Counted from the stretch's first letter, positions 17,303-26,947 are shown. The stretch: DNA of 64,000 bases from Hymenobacter terrenus (GCF_000972495.1 NZ_LATM01000013.1:1-64000); one strand, 5' to 3'. Notes: a model not told the origin generated them from the sequence alone. Numbers and translations: made by a program.

Positions 17303-19810
17303 CTATTGCTTTTCTACCCGGCTCACGCTTGAGTGCTGGCCGGCCTGAATGCGCACGTAGTAGGTGCCCGGCCGCAGCTCAGCCAAGCAGGTTAGCGGGA
17401 GCTGGTGGGGGCCGGCATCCTGGGGGCCATTGAGCAGCGTCAGCATCTTTTTGCCGCGGCCGTCCAGCACTACCACGGTTACGGGGGCGGCATTGGGCAG
17501 CTCGTAAGTCAGGGCGGTTTTGGTTTCTACGGGGTTGGGGTACAGCTCGGCCTGGAACTCAGTCGCGGCGGTCCGGGCCAGGGCGGCGGGCTGATTGATA
17601 ATCAGGTCCAGGTTGCCGGTGGCCGACCAGTTGTTGGCCGCGTCGCGCACCAGGCTCTTGATTTTGCCGGCCGGTGTGGCGCTGTTGGGCGAGGCCCGGC
17701 GCAGGTCTTTCGTGTTTGCCGGACCCACCGTGATGAGGCGGCTGGCGCCGCGCGACTTAAACACTTTCAGGTCATCGAACTCGACCTGCGCCTGGTTGGT
17801 GCGTAAGGAGATGTAGCTGCCACTGGTCAGCGGCGTGGAGTCGGTCCAACTCAGCACCAAGCGGTTGTTCTGGTACACGCGCACCTCGCCGGTGCTGGTG
17901 CTGTAGCTCACTTTGTAGTCGGCAAAGTCGCCCGCCGATACCATCGCATCGCCCACGGCCTGCTCCGTAAGCACGTTGTTGACGCTTTCGATAATGCGCA
18001 CCTTCTGGTCGTTGTTTGAAAACCAAATCAGGTAGGCGTTGCCGCGCTCGCGCAGGGTTACGTCGCTGGCCATGATGTGGAGGCCGAAGCGGCCGGTGCG
18101 GGTCAGGTCGTCGCCCAGCACGCGGGCGGCGAACTGGTAGAGGTAGGTGTTGCCGGCCGTCTGTGAAAGGAAGGTGGAAATGGCTGTATTACTGGGTACC
18201 GCGTCATTTTGCAACAGGCGCCCCTCTGGCGTTACCGACCAAGTGCCCTGCCAGTCGTCGGCGCCGAAGGTGTAGTCGGAGTGAATGACGCCGGTGCCGA
18301 AGTTGTCGTTGTAGAAACCGTTGCCGCGGTTGGCGCGCCATTCGCCGGGAGTGGCAATATACTCCAGGGGCTGGTAGAAGCGCTCAACCACGCCCACGTT
18401 GTCGGCATCGGCGAAGTTCACGTTGAAGTCACCCGACTGCGTGCTGCTCCCGTCGGCCGTGGCGAGGCTGGTGGTGGGCACGGTGGCGTCGGTGGAGGTG
18501 GGTGGGGTAGAGGTGCCGTTGGGCGTGGTCGAAAGGTATTTCCAGCCCTGGCGCGGCTGGCCTACATCCGAAAACGTGCCTGTGGTAGAGGCATTGCCCC
18601 CGGCCGCCCGCCACTCGAAGTGGATGTGGTCACCAGTCGAAGTTCCCGTAGTGCCCTCAACCGCCAGCGCGGTGCCGGTTTGCACCGTTTGGCCCACCAC
18701 CACTTTAAAGCTTTTATTGTGGCCGTAGTACGTCCGGGTGCCGTCGCCGTGCGACACCACTACCAGGTTGCCGTAGCCGCAGCCGCAGTTACCAGCCACC
18801 GTCACGGTGCCGGGTGCGGCCGCCCGCACCAAATGGTCGGCATTGTCGGGCGTGTCGAAGTCGATAGCCGCGTAAGAATGCTGCCCAATACCGTCGTAGA
18901 TGGTGCTGCGGCTGCCCTTGGGCGTGTGCGGGCCCGAGGGAGCCGGCGTGCCGTGCCGCGACACATAGTACTCCAGGCCGGAATCCCACGGCAGGCGGTA
19001 GTCGATGGCCGAAACGCGGGCCGCCGTTTTTGGTGCGGCCGGGTCGGTGGCCGTTTCGGCATCGGCGGCGGTGAGGGGCGCGGCGGCCCAGCCAGCCACG
19101 GTGTGCGGCACGCCTTTTTGCTGCGCCACCACGGTCTCGGTGCGGGTGCCGAGGTCGTACACGGCCACTTCATCGGCGAAGCCGTGCAGCAGGTCGCGCT
19201 GCTCATTGGTGCTCACCGAGTACAGAAACTGGGTGCGGTCCGGCGACAGCACGGGGGTGGAAAAGTACTTCGGTGCCAGCCCCAACCGCTGCACCTGGCC
19301 CGTGCGCAGGTCGAAAGCCCACACGCCCTCGTGCTCAAAGTCGGTATCAAACTTCAGTGCCTCCAGGTACAGCACGTAGCGGTCGGCCGACCATGCGATG
19401 GGCTTCAGCGCATAGCCCGCCACCGGGCTGTCGGGCTGGGTAAACAGCTGCTGCTTGCTGCGCGTGCTGGTGTTGTACAGCCACAGGTTGTAGGCGTTAC
19501 CGATTTCAGCGCGCTCCAGGTATACCCATTCCGGCTGGTGGGGCGACTGCAAGCCCTGGAAGAATACCATGCCGGCAGGTACCGTCAGGCGGGCATCAAT
19601 TTGCTCGGGATAAAGCACCACCTCGGAGGTAGCAGCCAGGCGGCCGGGCTTGGTGGCCACTTGCTTGCCCAGCAGCCTGGGTTGCCCGGCGGGCGCCGCC
19701 ATGTAGAGACGGTCCTGCTGGTAGAAGGTCGCCAGGGCGCTTTGGGCCTGGGCCGTCCAGGGCAACACGCAGCAGGCGGTAGCAACTGCGAGGCGGATTG
19801 ATTTTTTCAT
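17303..19810 (-). CDS. T9SS-exported LytM/M23 metallopeptidase with shared C-terminal module
   Basis: 835 residues from ATG at 19810 (MKKSIRLAV; 11 further in-frame codons upstream lack a better start). Signal peptide to about residue 23. Residues 30-270 look like a WD/TolB-type beta-propeller. A LytM (M23) endopeptidase follows: HSYAAIDFD supplies the first zinc His and Asp, and GDHIHFEWR (His395/His397) supplies the HxH motif; YYGHNKS also matches the family. Residues from about 450 to 745 are a module closely shared with the neighbouring SpoIID protein (FYQPLEY, EWRANRGNGFYNDNF, DVTLRERGN). The end is a T9SS type A sorting domain (AELYPNPVETKTALTYEL). Known M23 enzymes cut peptidoglycan cross-bridges; cell-surface or secreted activity is inferred. 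Confidence 0.9.
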   Translation of the reverse strand: MKKSIRLAVATACCVLPWTAQAQSALATFYQQDRLYMAAPAGQPRLLGKQVATKPGRLAATSEVVLYPEQIDARLTVPAGMVFFQGLQSPHQPEWVYLERAEIGNAYNLWLYNTSTRSKQQLFTQPDSPVAGYALKPIAWSADRYVLYLEALKFDTDFEHEGVWAFDLRTGQVQRLGLAPKYFSTPVLSPDRTQFLYSVSTNEQRDLLHGFADEVAVYDLGTRTETVVAQQKGVPHTVAGWAAAPLTAADAETATDPAAPKTAARVSAIDYRLPWDSGLEYYVSRHGTPAPSGPHTPKGSRSTIYDGIGQHSYAAIDFDTPDNADHLVRAAAPGTVTVAGNCGCGYGNLVVVSHGDGTRTYYGHNKSFKVVVGQTVQTGTALAVEGTTGTSTGDHIHFEWRAAGGNASTTGTFSDVGQPRQGWKYLSTTPNGTSTPPTSTDATVPTTSLATADGSSTQSGDFNVNFADADNVGVVERFYQPLEYIATPGEWRANRGNGFYNDNFGTGVIHSDYTFGADDWQGTWSVTPEGRLLQNDAVPSNTAISTFLSQTAGNTYLYQFAARVLGDDLTRTGRFGLHIMASDVTLRERGNAYLIWFSNNDQKVRIIESVNNVLTEQAVGDAMVSAGDFADYKVSYSTSTGEVRVYQNNRLVLSWTDSTPLTSGSYISLRTNQAQVEFDDLKVFKSRGASRLITVGPANTKDLRRASPNSATPAGKIKSLVRDAANNWSATGNLDLIINQPAALARTAATEFQAELYPNPVETKTALTYELPNAAPVTVVVLDGRGKKMLTLLNGPQDAGPHQLPLTCLAELRPGTYYVRIQAGQHSSVSRVEKQ

Positions 19811-19953
19811 TTGTGGAAGGAGATATGTGGAAAATGAAGGCAATAGAATACTGGCTGCTTAAAAGCAGGAGTGAGTTAAGCCCATAAAATGAGCGGCTCG
19901 TGGAAACTCACGTGCCTCCACGAGGCTGCCCCTTGGAGGTTCGTGAGGTTCCC

Positions 19954-22482
19954 TTAATCCTTCAGCACCCGGACTACCTGGCTTTTCTCCCCAGTGGATA
20001 GTTTCACGAGGTAGATGCCCTGTTTGCCCAGCGTTTGGGCTGGTACTGCCACCTGGTGGGCGCCGCGCAACTCCCGGCTCACGAGGGTTTTCACCTTAGT
20101 GCCCCGGCTGTCGTAAATGTCGATGGCTACTTCCGCGTCCGCATCCAGAGCGTAGCTGATGGTCAGCTTGCCGTCGGTTATCGGGTTGGGGTACACGCTG
20201 GCCATCGCCTCGTCCGCGGCTGGGCGGGCGGCTGCGGCCGGAATGGCAATATTCACGTCGAGGTTGCCCAGGGTCGACCAGTTGTCGGCCGCGTCTTTCA
20301 CCAGCGACTTAATCTTGGCCCCCGGCGAGGCCGAGGTGCGGATGTCGTTGGTATTGGCCGCACCCACGGTGATGGTGGCGCTGGTGCCGCGCGCTTTAAA
20401 GACTTTCAAATCGTCGAATTCCACGTCGGCTTCGCTGGTGCGCAACGAGATGTTGGCCCCACTCGTGAGCGGTGTCGGGTCCTGCCAGCTCGTCACTAGG
20501 TTGTTGTTTTGATACACATTGATAGCGCCCGTGCTGGTATTGTAGAGCACTTTGTAGTCGCTGAACGTGCCACTGCTCAGCGAAACGGTGGCCACGGCCT
20601 GGGTAGTAAGCACGTTGTCGTTGACCTCATAAATCGTCACTTTCTGCTGGTCGATGGCGAACCAAATCAGGTAGGAGTTGCCGCGCTCGCGCAGGGTTAC
20701 GTCGCTGGCCATAATGTGGAGGCCGAAGCGCCGGGCCCCCGCCGTGTTGTTCACTTTGGCGGCGAAGTTGTACAGGTAGGTGTTGCCGGCCGTTTGCGAG
20801 AGGAAGGTGGAAAGGGCCGTGTTGGTCGGCGTCACGTCGCTTTGGCGCAGCGTGCCGGCTGTCGTTTCAGCCCAGGTGCCCTGCCAGTCGGCCAGGCCCG
20901 GCACGTAGTCAGAGTGGAGGGTGCCGTTGCCGAAATTATCGTTGTAGAAGCCGTTGCCGCGGTTGGCGCGCCATTCGTCAGTACGCCATTCCAGGGGTTG
21001 GTAGAAACTGGCCGTCACGCCCACGTTGTCGGCATCGTTGAAGGTGGCTGTGAAGTTGCCGGTGGCACTAACCGGCCCCTCAATCCCGGTGGTGGGCACT
21101 TGCGAGTCGGCCGCCGTGGGCGATTGCAGGACGATATTCGTCGGTGTATAGTAGTGGTCGACTATCCAGAGGTAGGTTTTGCCGTTGTTGTGCCAGAAGC
21201 TGGTGCCGAACTGGCACATGCCGCGGCCGTGGCCAAACTTGGCGCGGCCTGCGCACAGCGGGTCCGAAATGCAGGGCGACACCGTGGTGCCGAGCCCAGC
21301 GAAGCCGTTGCCGCAGCCCGAGTTGTTGTTTTCCGATGAGTACTCGGCGAAGGCAATGCTTCCATTTTTTACCAGCACCATGCCCTGGGTGGCGTTGGCC
21401 GCGTCGCGGGTGGAGGCTACTTCGGTGCCATCCCACACCTGGCGGCAAGTGGTGCTGCTGATGTCGTAGTTGGTGGCAATGGGGCGGCTCACGTGGTAGG
21501 CCCCGTAGGAGCGGTAGGCAATGGCGCCGGCCCGCAGCGAGTTGGAGCCCCAGCTGGCAATCCATTCATTGTCGAGGCCGGTGCGCACGTACGACTCCAG
21601 CGAAAGCACCGTCACGTTGGAGCAGCTGTTGCACGAGCAGCTCGTGCCCACCCGAATGCTCGTTGGCACGGCCACGGCGGTGGCGCGGTTGGCCGGCTGG
21701 CCAGTGGTGGCGGGAGCAGCGGCTTTATGGTCCTGGAGCGGCTCAGGTTCGGCCCCGGTTTTATCGAAAAAGCCGTGGGGAGTGCTCAGCGTTTCGGTAG
21801 GCACCGAGCCCCGGCCGAGCCGGGTTTCGGCTCCTTTGGCCAGGGGCGCCAGTGCGGTTTTAAATGTGTAGTTCGCGCCGATTATCCGGAAGGCGGGCAG
21901 CTGGTAGCTGACGTAGCCATCGCGCGAAAAGGTCACATCTTCCCGTTGTTTCACAAATTCTTCCTTGGTCGAGCCCTGGCCGCTGAGTACCAATTGATAG
22001 TAGCCGGCCGCGTCGGATACGGCCGTGGCGGCCCCAATGCGCACCTCCACGCCGGCCAGCGGCGAGCCCTGCTCCCGGTCGCTCACGTAGCCGTCAATCA
22101 GGGTCTGGTTAGCAGCCGGTGCCGAGCGTTGCTGCTGGCGGGGTAGGAGGCGCTGGAGCGGGTCTAGCTGCACTTCGGCATTAAGCTGGGCCACGTCACC
22201 GGCCCGGAACTGCGTGGTGAGGGGCGCATACCCGGGAGCCGAAATTAAAAACGTGAGGTTGCCCTCGCGGTTCGGCAATGCCAACTTGCCATTATCCCGC
22301 GAAGCGAGGGTTTCCGGCCGCCCCGCCGGGCCCAGCAGCTCAACCCGGGCATTGCGCACGGCAAAACCCGTCTGCTGGTCAATAACGCGAAGCTCAATAG
22401 TGCCTTTCTGCGCCCAGGCGCCCAGGCTGATGAAGGCCAGCGCCCCGCTGAGCAGGGTAGTACGAAACGGTAGAGATGCCAT
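19954..22482 (-). CDS. T9SS-exported SpoIID/LytB-domain protein
   Basis: 842 residues with a signal peptide (ending LGAWAQ). Residues 25-115 and 130-210 look like two carboxypeptidase-regulatory-like beta-sandwiches (RNARVELLGPAG; LAGVEVRIGAATAVSDAAGYY). Residues about 280-450 are a SpoIID domain: VLSLESYVRTGLDNEW, LRAGAIAYRSYGAYH, and GHGRGMCQFG near its end. SpoIID proteins are lytic transglycosylases acting on denuded glycan strands. Then comes the 300-residue module shared with the M23 protein and a T9SS sorting domain (ASVYPNPITDGKLTISYAL). It is encoded 143 bases upstream of the M23 gene, same strand. Cys-rich patches (TSCSCNSCSN) suggest disulfides outside the cytoplasm. Confidence 0.9.
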   Translation of the reverse strand: MASLPFRTTLLSGALAFISLGAWAQKGTIELRVIDQQTGFAVRNARVELLGPAGRPETLASRDNGKLALPNREGNLTFLISAPGYAPLTTQFRAGDVAQLNAEVQLDPLQRLLPRQQQRSAPAANQTLIDGYVSDREQGSPLAGVEVRIGAATAVSDAAGYYQLVLSGQGSTKEEFVKQREDVTFSRDGYVSYQLPAFRIIGANYTFKTALAPLAKGAETRLGRGSVPTETLSTPHGFFDKTGAEPEPLQDHKAAAPATTGQPANRATAVAVPTSIRVGTSCSCNSCSNVTVLSLESYVRTGLDNEWIASWGSNSLRAGAIAYRSYGAYHVSRPIATNYDISSTTCRQVWDGTEVASTRDAANATQGMVLVKNGSIAFAEYSSENNNSGCGNGFAGLGTTVSPCISDPLCAGRAKFGHGRGMCQFGTSFWHNNGKTYLWIVDHYYTPTNIVLQSPTAADSQVPTTGIEGPVSATGNFTATFNDADNVGVTASFYQPLEWRTDEWRANRGNGFYNDNFGNGTLHSDYVPGLADWQGTWAETTAGTLRQSDVTPTNTALSTFLSQTAGNTYLYNFAAKVNNTAGARRFGLHIMASDVTLRERGNSYLIWFAIDQQKVTIYEVNDNVLTTQAVATVSLSSGTFSDYKVLYNTSTGAINVYQNNNLVTSWQDPTPLTSGANISLRTSEADVEFDDLKVFKARGTSATITVGAANTNDIRTSASPGAKIKSLVKDAADNWSTLGNLDVNIAIPAAAARPAADEAMASVYPNPITDGKLTISYALDADAEVAIDIYDSRGTKVKTLVSRELRGAHQVAVPAQTLGKQGIYLVKLSTGEKSQVVRVLKD

Positions 22483-22581
22483 CTATAGACTGTTGGGTAG
22501 TGATTAAGGAAAGGAGGAATAACTAGAATAAGTGTCGTGCTGAGACCGGGTGGAGGCCAGCCCCAGCACGACGACCTACCC

Positions 22582-23955
22582 TTAATCCTGGGTTTCCAGG
22601 ATGATGTGGGAGCCAGCCGAGGCCAGACCTGGGATGAAGAACCGCAGGGGGACATTCAGCGTGGCGCCGGCCGCTACCGTTAGCGGCAGCGAATTGCCAT
22701 TGACATCTGCCGTCAGCTCTTGCTTGGGGCGGTTTGTGGCCGAGGTGGCGGGGGTGATGAGGACTTTCACCGGTCCGCTTCCGTTAAACTGGAACGCCCC
22801 GTTGTAAAGGAGCTGGCGGTCGGCCGTGATGGCATTGGCCGCAAACCACACCCGCACCCGGCGCGGACGGCTCAGGGGGTTCTGCAAACGCAGGTTGATA
22901 TTGTATTCGTGGTTGTAGTTGCCGCAGGTGCGGTAGGCCGAGTCACCCAGGCGCAGGGTTTGGCCGCTGCCGTTCTGGGAAGGTGGCGCGGTTTGGATAA
23001 ACGAACTGTTGGGGATGGGGGTGTAGCCGGCGTAGTTCACCGTCAGGCCAATGTGGCCGATGCCCGCGGGCAGGGGCACCGGCGCATCAGCCGTCACTTT
23101 CGAGAAGGCATACACGCCGGCTTCCGTCCCAAAGGCCGCGGTGGAAGGCGGCTTGATGTTGCCCGCGGCAGGCCGGCGGGTGGCCGAAGCACTAGCCAAG
23201 GCGAGGCCCTCTTCTATCTTGTCGGTCGCCGTGGCCACCACGTAGGTGAAGACGCCGGGTGAGCCAGCATTCACGAAAAGCGTGCCGTCAGCGCTGCCGC
23301 TGGGGTTCATGGTTTTCAGGGCAACAAATACGGCCCCACCGGCCGGAATGACTTTGGTGGTCACGGTGGTGGGCAGCGTGAGCAGCCGCTCGCTCACGGT
23401 GTAGTAGTTCGACTTGCCGATGACCCCGTTGGCGTCGCCGGCCTCGCCCGATGTGAGGATGGAGCCCCGGTACGAAACGGTGATTGGCGTACTGTGCGGA
23501 TTAACCAGGATGACTTGCAGATAAGCCAGTGCCCCGGTTCCGTTGAGGTGGCTGACGTAGATGTTGAAGTTGCCGCTCAGCCAGGTGTTGTTGCCCCCGC
23601 GGGTGGGGTGCGTGTAGGCGTGCTGCACGAGCCAGCCCGTGCTGGTAAATTTCTCCGGGTTGTTGCTTTTCACGAAGGGCACCCCGCCCAGCACCACATT
23701 GGGCAGGCCTTTTTGCCGGTTTTCGGGCACCACTACGCCAGTGCTCGTGAGAAAGCCGTTCGTCCAGGATTCGGCCGTGAGCGCGGGCGCGGGTACCAGG
23801 TCGGCCGCCACCGCATTGGATGTGGCCGTGGTGCCCGTCGGGGTAGGAGCAGGCGTCGTACTCTCTTCACGAGAGCAGCTGCTAGCTGCCAGCAGCGCAG
23901 TAATGCTCAGTGCCAGCGGCGCGGTAGTGCGCAGGGCTTTCAGGTGTTTTGTCAT
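22582..23955 (-). CDS. Exported lipoprotein resembling the DUF3370 family
   Basis: 457 residues. The N-terminus is a lipoprotein signal with lipobox LAASSC (Cys near residue 27). The body has features I recall from DUF3370 proteins, which are best known from cyanobacteria: STGWLVQHAY, then FNIYVSHLNGTGALAYLQVI, NPHSTPITVSYRGSIL, and a C-terminal VAAGATLNVPLRFFIPGL. The family assignment is tentative. It sits 99 bases upstream of the SpoIID gene on the same strand. It could act as a surface-anchored binding partner for the two wall-active proteins; that is inference from context only. Confidence 0.7.
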   Translation of the reverse strand: MTKHLKALRTTAPLALSITALLAASSCSREESTTPAPTPTGTTATSNAVAADLVPAPALTAESWTNGFLTSTGVVVPENRQKGLPNVVLGGVPFVKSNNPEKFTSTGWLVQHAYTHPTRGGNNTWLSGNFNIYVSHLNGTGALAYLQVILVNPHSTPITVSYRGSILTSGEAGDANGVIGKSNYYTVSERLLTLPTTVTTKVIPAGGAVFVALKTMNPSGSADGTLFVNAGSPGVFTYVVATATDKIEEGLALASASATRRPAAGNIKPPSTAAFGTEAGVYAFSKVTADAPVPLPAGIGHIGLTVNYAGYTPIPNSSFIQTAPPSQNGSGQTLRLGDSAYRTCGNYNHEYNINLRLQNPLSRPRRVRVWFAANAITADRQLLYNGAFQFNGSGPVKVLITPATSATNRPKQELTADVNGNSLPLTVAAGATLNVPLRFFIPGLASAGSHIILETQD

Positions 23956-24722
23956 TACAAGAAAGGAAAAATGGGTTAGGAAAAAGTGAAAACTATTGGG
24001 AAACTATTGATAGATAACATGCACGGCCAGGAGCAGCGCTAGCTTACTCACTCGCTACCGCTTTTGGCCGGTTGCCGTACCCGCAAAGGAGATGAGGATT
24101 GGTTGGGGGGTAGAAGGGCTTAGTCCCGCCAGGCGTGAGCACCGGCCGGTGGCCTGGTCGCTCGCAGCGCGTGGTTGGGCGGGTAGCAGGGGGCCTGGGT
24201 TAGCAGGACTTGTGATAGAAGGGAGAGTGAAAGGCAGTTGATTAGCTGCTCCGAAGTTGCCGAGTCAGGCGCACTTCATCCTAGCGTCAGGAATACCTGA
24301 TTGGACCAACGACGCCCTAGCCAGGACCAACGACAAAATTCCTTGGATCACCCCACCACCATTTCCCTCTACAATCCGATTTCGCCCCGCCGCCGGCTCC
24401 TGCCCGACTGCCTCAGATGTATTACTGCAACCACTATTATAGGTGTATAAAATAGCTGATACACAGAGCTGTGATTTAGTAACGTGCTTTTTTTATGATT
24501 CGTCAGCAGCCTTTTTTTGGTGAATTCGGTCTGGTTAGCGCATCCAAAATATTCTAGAATATCTCCCGGATCCACTCCCGCTTAACCTCGTTTGCCGGTC
24601 CCATCCTGGGGCAATGCATGATGCTAATGCGTCAAAAAAGGCCAGCCCCAGCGTGCATGAGCCACTCAGCTAAGCCCGACTCGAAAGAGTAGGCTCAAAG
24701 ATTTCATATCCACTTGCCTTCC
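23956..24722. other. Divergent intergenic region without recognisable gene
   Basis: The lipoprotein gene and the membrane glycosyltransferase-like gene diverge here. I see a short direct repeat (GAAACTATTG, twice near 23990-24010) and no ORF with coding character. No sigma-54-type promoter is visible. Confidence 0.4.
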
Positions 24723-26303
24723 ATGGTTAAGCAAGCTTCAGTTGCCATTCATGCTCCCGTGCGGGATGATGCATTCCGCATCAGCCGCAAGACCCTGCTT
24801 ATCCTAACGGCTTTTACGGCGGGCTGCTATTTCGTCTTCTCCTTTGCTTCCACGGGGTTCTATCAGCAGGATGAGGTTGGCCATTTTCTGGGCATGCTCA
24901 CCTTCTGGGACGACCCCAGGTCCATCCTGAGCAACTGGGCGAAGTTTGGCTACAAGCTCCTCTACGCCGTGCCCGCGCTGGCGGGGATAAACGCCGTTAC
25001 GCTGCTCAACTGCCTGCTGGCTGCTGGTTCCGGCTACCTGGCTGCACGCGCCGTAGAGGCCCGGGGCAGCCGCATGGCGCTGGCCGCTTTCGTGCTCACG
25101 GTGGCCCAACCGCTGTGGGTGGCCCTGGCCTTCCGCAACTACTCCGAAATCCCCACGGCTTTCCTGCTCGTGCTGGCCTACTACCTCCACGTGCGGCGCC
25201 GCCCGCTGCTCTCGATGCTTTGCATCAGCTACATCTGCACCATTCGCCAGGAGTTTTTTCCTTTTCTGGGGCTCTACGGGCTCGATTTGCTGAGGCGCCG
25301 GGAGTGGGCCGCGGCTGGCTCGAGCATTCTTTTTCCCCTGCTTCAGAATTTCTACGGTGCGTATTTCTACGGCGACCCCATCTACCTCCTGCATCAGATT
25401 ATGGGCCAATCCGGGAATACCCAGGACCTTTATCCGCGCCAGGGTTTCGGTCACTATTTCCTTACCAGCATGGTCATTTTCGGGCCAGCCGCCGTCACGC
25501 TGCTGGTGCACTACCTCGGCTGGAGCACGCTGAAGCGGCAGCGGCCCGACTGGTACCTGGTCGTGCCCATCGTCGGCTACCTGCTGCTGCACTGTTTCTT
25601 CAACTGGAAGGGGGCCGCGGTCGGCCCTTCTACCGGCGGCAACCTGCGCTATTTGCTGGTTGTCTCGCCGCTGGTAGCCGTAGCCGGGGCCTACGGGCTG
25701 GCCGCCACCCTTGGCCACAAGGAGCGCTTCAAGGCGGCCTACTGGCTGGGGCCCCTGCTGGTAGGCACCTTCTTATACCTTAATTATAAGAACAATGGGG
25801 TTAAGCTCACTACCGACCCCGATGACAAGCCCGGCCTTGGAGTGCTCATGGCCTGCACCGCGCTGTTGCTGCCCGGCACGGCGCGGCTGCTCAACTATTC
25901 GGTGGCCGGCGTAGCCGCCTTCGTCGCCTTGCTGAACGTGCGGCCCATCAAGCTGAGTGAGGAAGACCGCGCCATGCAGGACCTGGCCTATTGGTTTCGG
26001 CGAAACGAAGAGCAGTATGCCGGCCGACCCATCTACGTCAATCACACCATGTTTTTCTACTGGCTCAAGCGCAGCCGTTCCCAGTTCACACCCGCCGCCC
26101 GCTACATCGACCAGCCCAATGTCGATGCCGCCCCCAAAGGCAGCCTCTTTCTATGGGATAGTCACTATAGCTACCGCCTCAAACACAATCCCAAAGCCAT
26201 CAACTATGATTATTTTCTCCAGAGCCCCACGCTCTACAGCCTGCAGGAACAATTCGTGACCCCCAGCCAATCCTTCGCCATAGTAGTCTTTGAGAAAAAA
26301 TAG
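24723..26303 (+). CDS. GT-C fold glycosyltransferase-like polytopic membrane protein
   Basis: 526 residues from ATG at 24723 (the frame continues upstream to a TTG at 24714, not needed). About ten hydrophobic segments are seen from residue 28 on. The first periplasmic loop carries FYQQDEVGHFLGM, with the paired Asp-Glu expected of the catalytic motif in GT-C enzymes of the PMT/ArnT/GT39 group. The last 130 residues are a soluble domain (AMQDLAYWFRRNEEQY to PSQSFAIVVFEKK). Such enzymes move a sugar from a polyprenyl-phosphate donor to a protein or lipid on the outer face of the inner membrane. Donor and acceptor are unknown. It stands alone on the plus strand. Confidence 0.75.
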   Translation: MVKQASVAIHAPVRDDAFRISRKTLLILTAFTAGCYFVFSFASTGFYQQDEVGHFLGMLTFWDDPRSILSNWAKFGYKLLYAVPALAGINAVTLLNCLLAAGSGYLAARAVEARGSRMALAAFVLTVAQPLWVALAFRNYSEIPTAFLLVLAYYLHVRRRPLLSMLCISYICTIRQEFFPFLGLYGLDLLRRREWAAAGSSILFPLLQNFYGAYFYGDPIYLLHQIMGQSGNTQDLYPRQGFGHYFLTSMVIFGPAAVTLLVHYLGWSTLKRQRPDWYLVVPIVGYLLLHCFFNWKGAAVGPSTGGNLRYLLVVSPLVAVAGAYGLAATLGHKERFKAAYWLGPLLVGTFLYLNYKNNGVKLTTDPDDKPGLGVLMACTALLLPGTARLLNYSVAGVAAFVALLNVRPIKLSEEDRAMQDLAYWFRRNEEQYAGRPIYVNHTMFFYWLKRSRSQFTPAARYIDQPNVDAAPKGSLFLWDSHYSYRLKHNPKAINYDYFLQSPTLYSLQEQFVTPSQSFAIVVFEKK

Positions 26304-26335
26304 CGCAGTATGGGTTGTCATCCATGAAGTAAGGT

Positions 26336-26400
26336 CTTGAAACTGTTATTAGGAAGTCATCCAGAACCCCCCGAAATGTTATGCCCATCTGGCGTCCGCG
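26336..26400 (-). other. Left copy of an inverted relic flanking the HTH gene
   Basis: Read on the minus strand, this stretch begins GCGGACGCCAGATGGGCA and can be translated RQMGITFRGVLDDFLITVS. The plus-strand stretch 26948-27015 gives the similar RQMSRTFEFPLSDFLNSSS. Both look like diverged tails of one gene, possibly a transposase, placed in inverted orientation around the HTH gene. The gene family is not recognised. Confidence 0.4.
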
Positions 26401-26506
26401 CAGCCGAAGCATGCCGAAAACCGACTTCCTAAACAGCTTCAGTAGTTTTAAATAGCTTCTAAAGAATCCGCCCTAGCTTCTTCGATTTGCTGATGGTAGA
26501 CGAGGG

Positions 26507-26785
26507 TCACTCGGGCAGTTGGTCCTGTTGAGCGCCACGGAATCGACGCAGGGCGCTTACCTGCTCAGCAGAAAGCCCCGCTGCCGACTGGCAAGCGCGG
26601 CTTTTTGCTGGCGCCAGGGGGGCAGCTAGGCGGGGAGGGCGGCGCGGCGGGTAGCGCCCGCTTTCGGCGTGTTGGCCCGTGGCCGGGCTAACGCGCCGAA
26701 ACAGCGTCAGCTCGGCCTGCGTGAGGCCAAACCAAGCCCGGACGCGGGCCGGCAACCGGGTAGAAAGAACAGTAGAACGCGGCAT
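26507..26785 (-). CDS. Small XRE-type helix-turn-helix protein, probably decayed
   Basis: 92 residues. RVRAWFGLTQAELTLFRRVSP fits helices 1-3 of an XRE/Cro HTH (usual form GLTQAELALFLGVSPATVQHVEAGRR), and QHAESGR matches the end of the recognition region. After that the sequence becomes Pro/Arg-rich (YPPRRPPRLAAPLAPAK) and loses the expected helices, suggesting a frameshift or decay. Two 35-base inverted repeats lie directly upstream (26795-26882), the right place for autoregulation. It is flanked by inverted relics, so it may be cargo of an old mobile element. Confidence 0.45.
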   Translation of the reverse strand: MPRSTVLSTRLPARVRAWFGLTQAELTLFRRVSPATGQHAESGRYPPRRPPRLAAPLAPAKSRACQSAAGLSAEQVSALRRFRGAQQDQLPE

Positions 26786-26794
26786 GATAAAGGC

Positions 26795-26882
26795 CTATGA
26801 TATTATTCCATTTTGCAAAAATATCATAGCACATGGCTATGATCCCGCTATGATATTATTTCATTTTGCAGAAATATCATAG
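26795..26882. promoter_or_regulatory. Two copies of a 35-bp operator-like inverted repeat
   Basis: Copies at 26795-26829 and 26848-26882 share arms CTATGATATT and AATATCATAG (perfect 10-base inverted arms) around a centre containing CATTTTGCA. The two differ at only two positions and start 53 bases apart. They begin 10 bases before the start of the small HTH gene, which points to binding by that protein or a relative. Confidence 0.7.
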
Positions 26883-26947
26883 CCATTAGCGGTGGGCCGG
26901 TAGTGCGCCGCGAAGGCGTACGTCAGAAGCAACCACCGGTGCCCAAG

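Noticed and set aside
18209..19801. 530-codon plus-strand ORF
   Set aside because: It is antisense to the M23 protein; long antisense frames are expected in high-GC genes and the product is His/Arg/Gly-rich without motifs.
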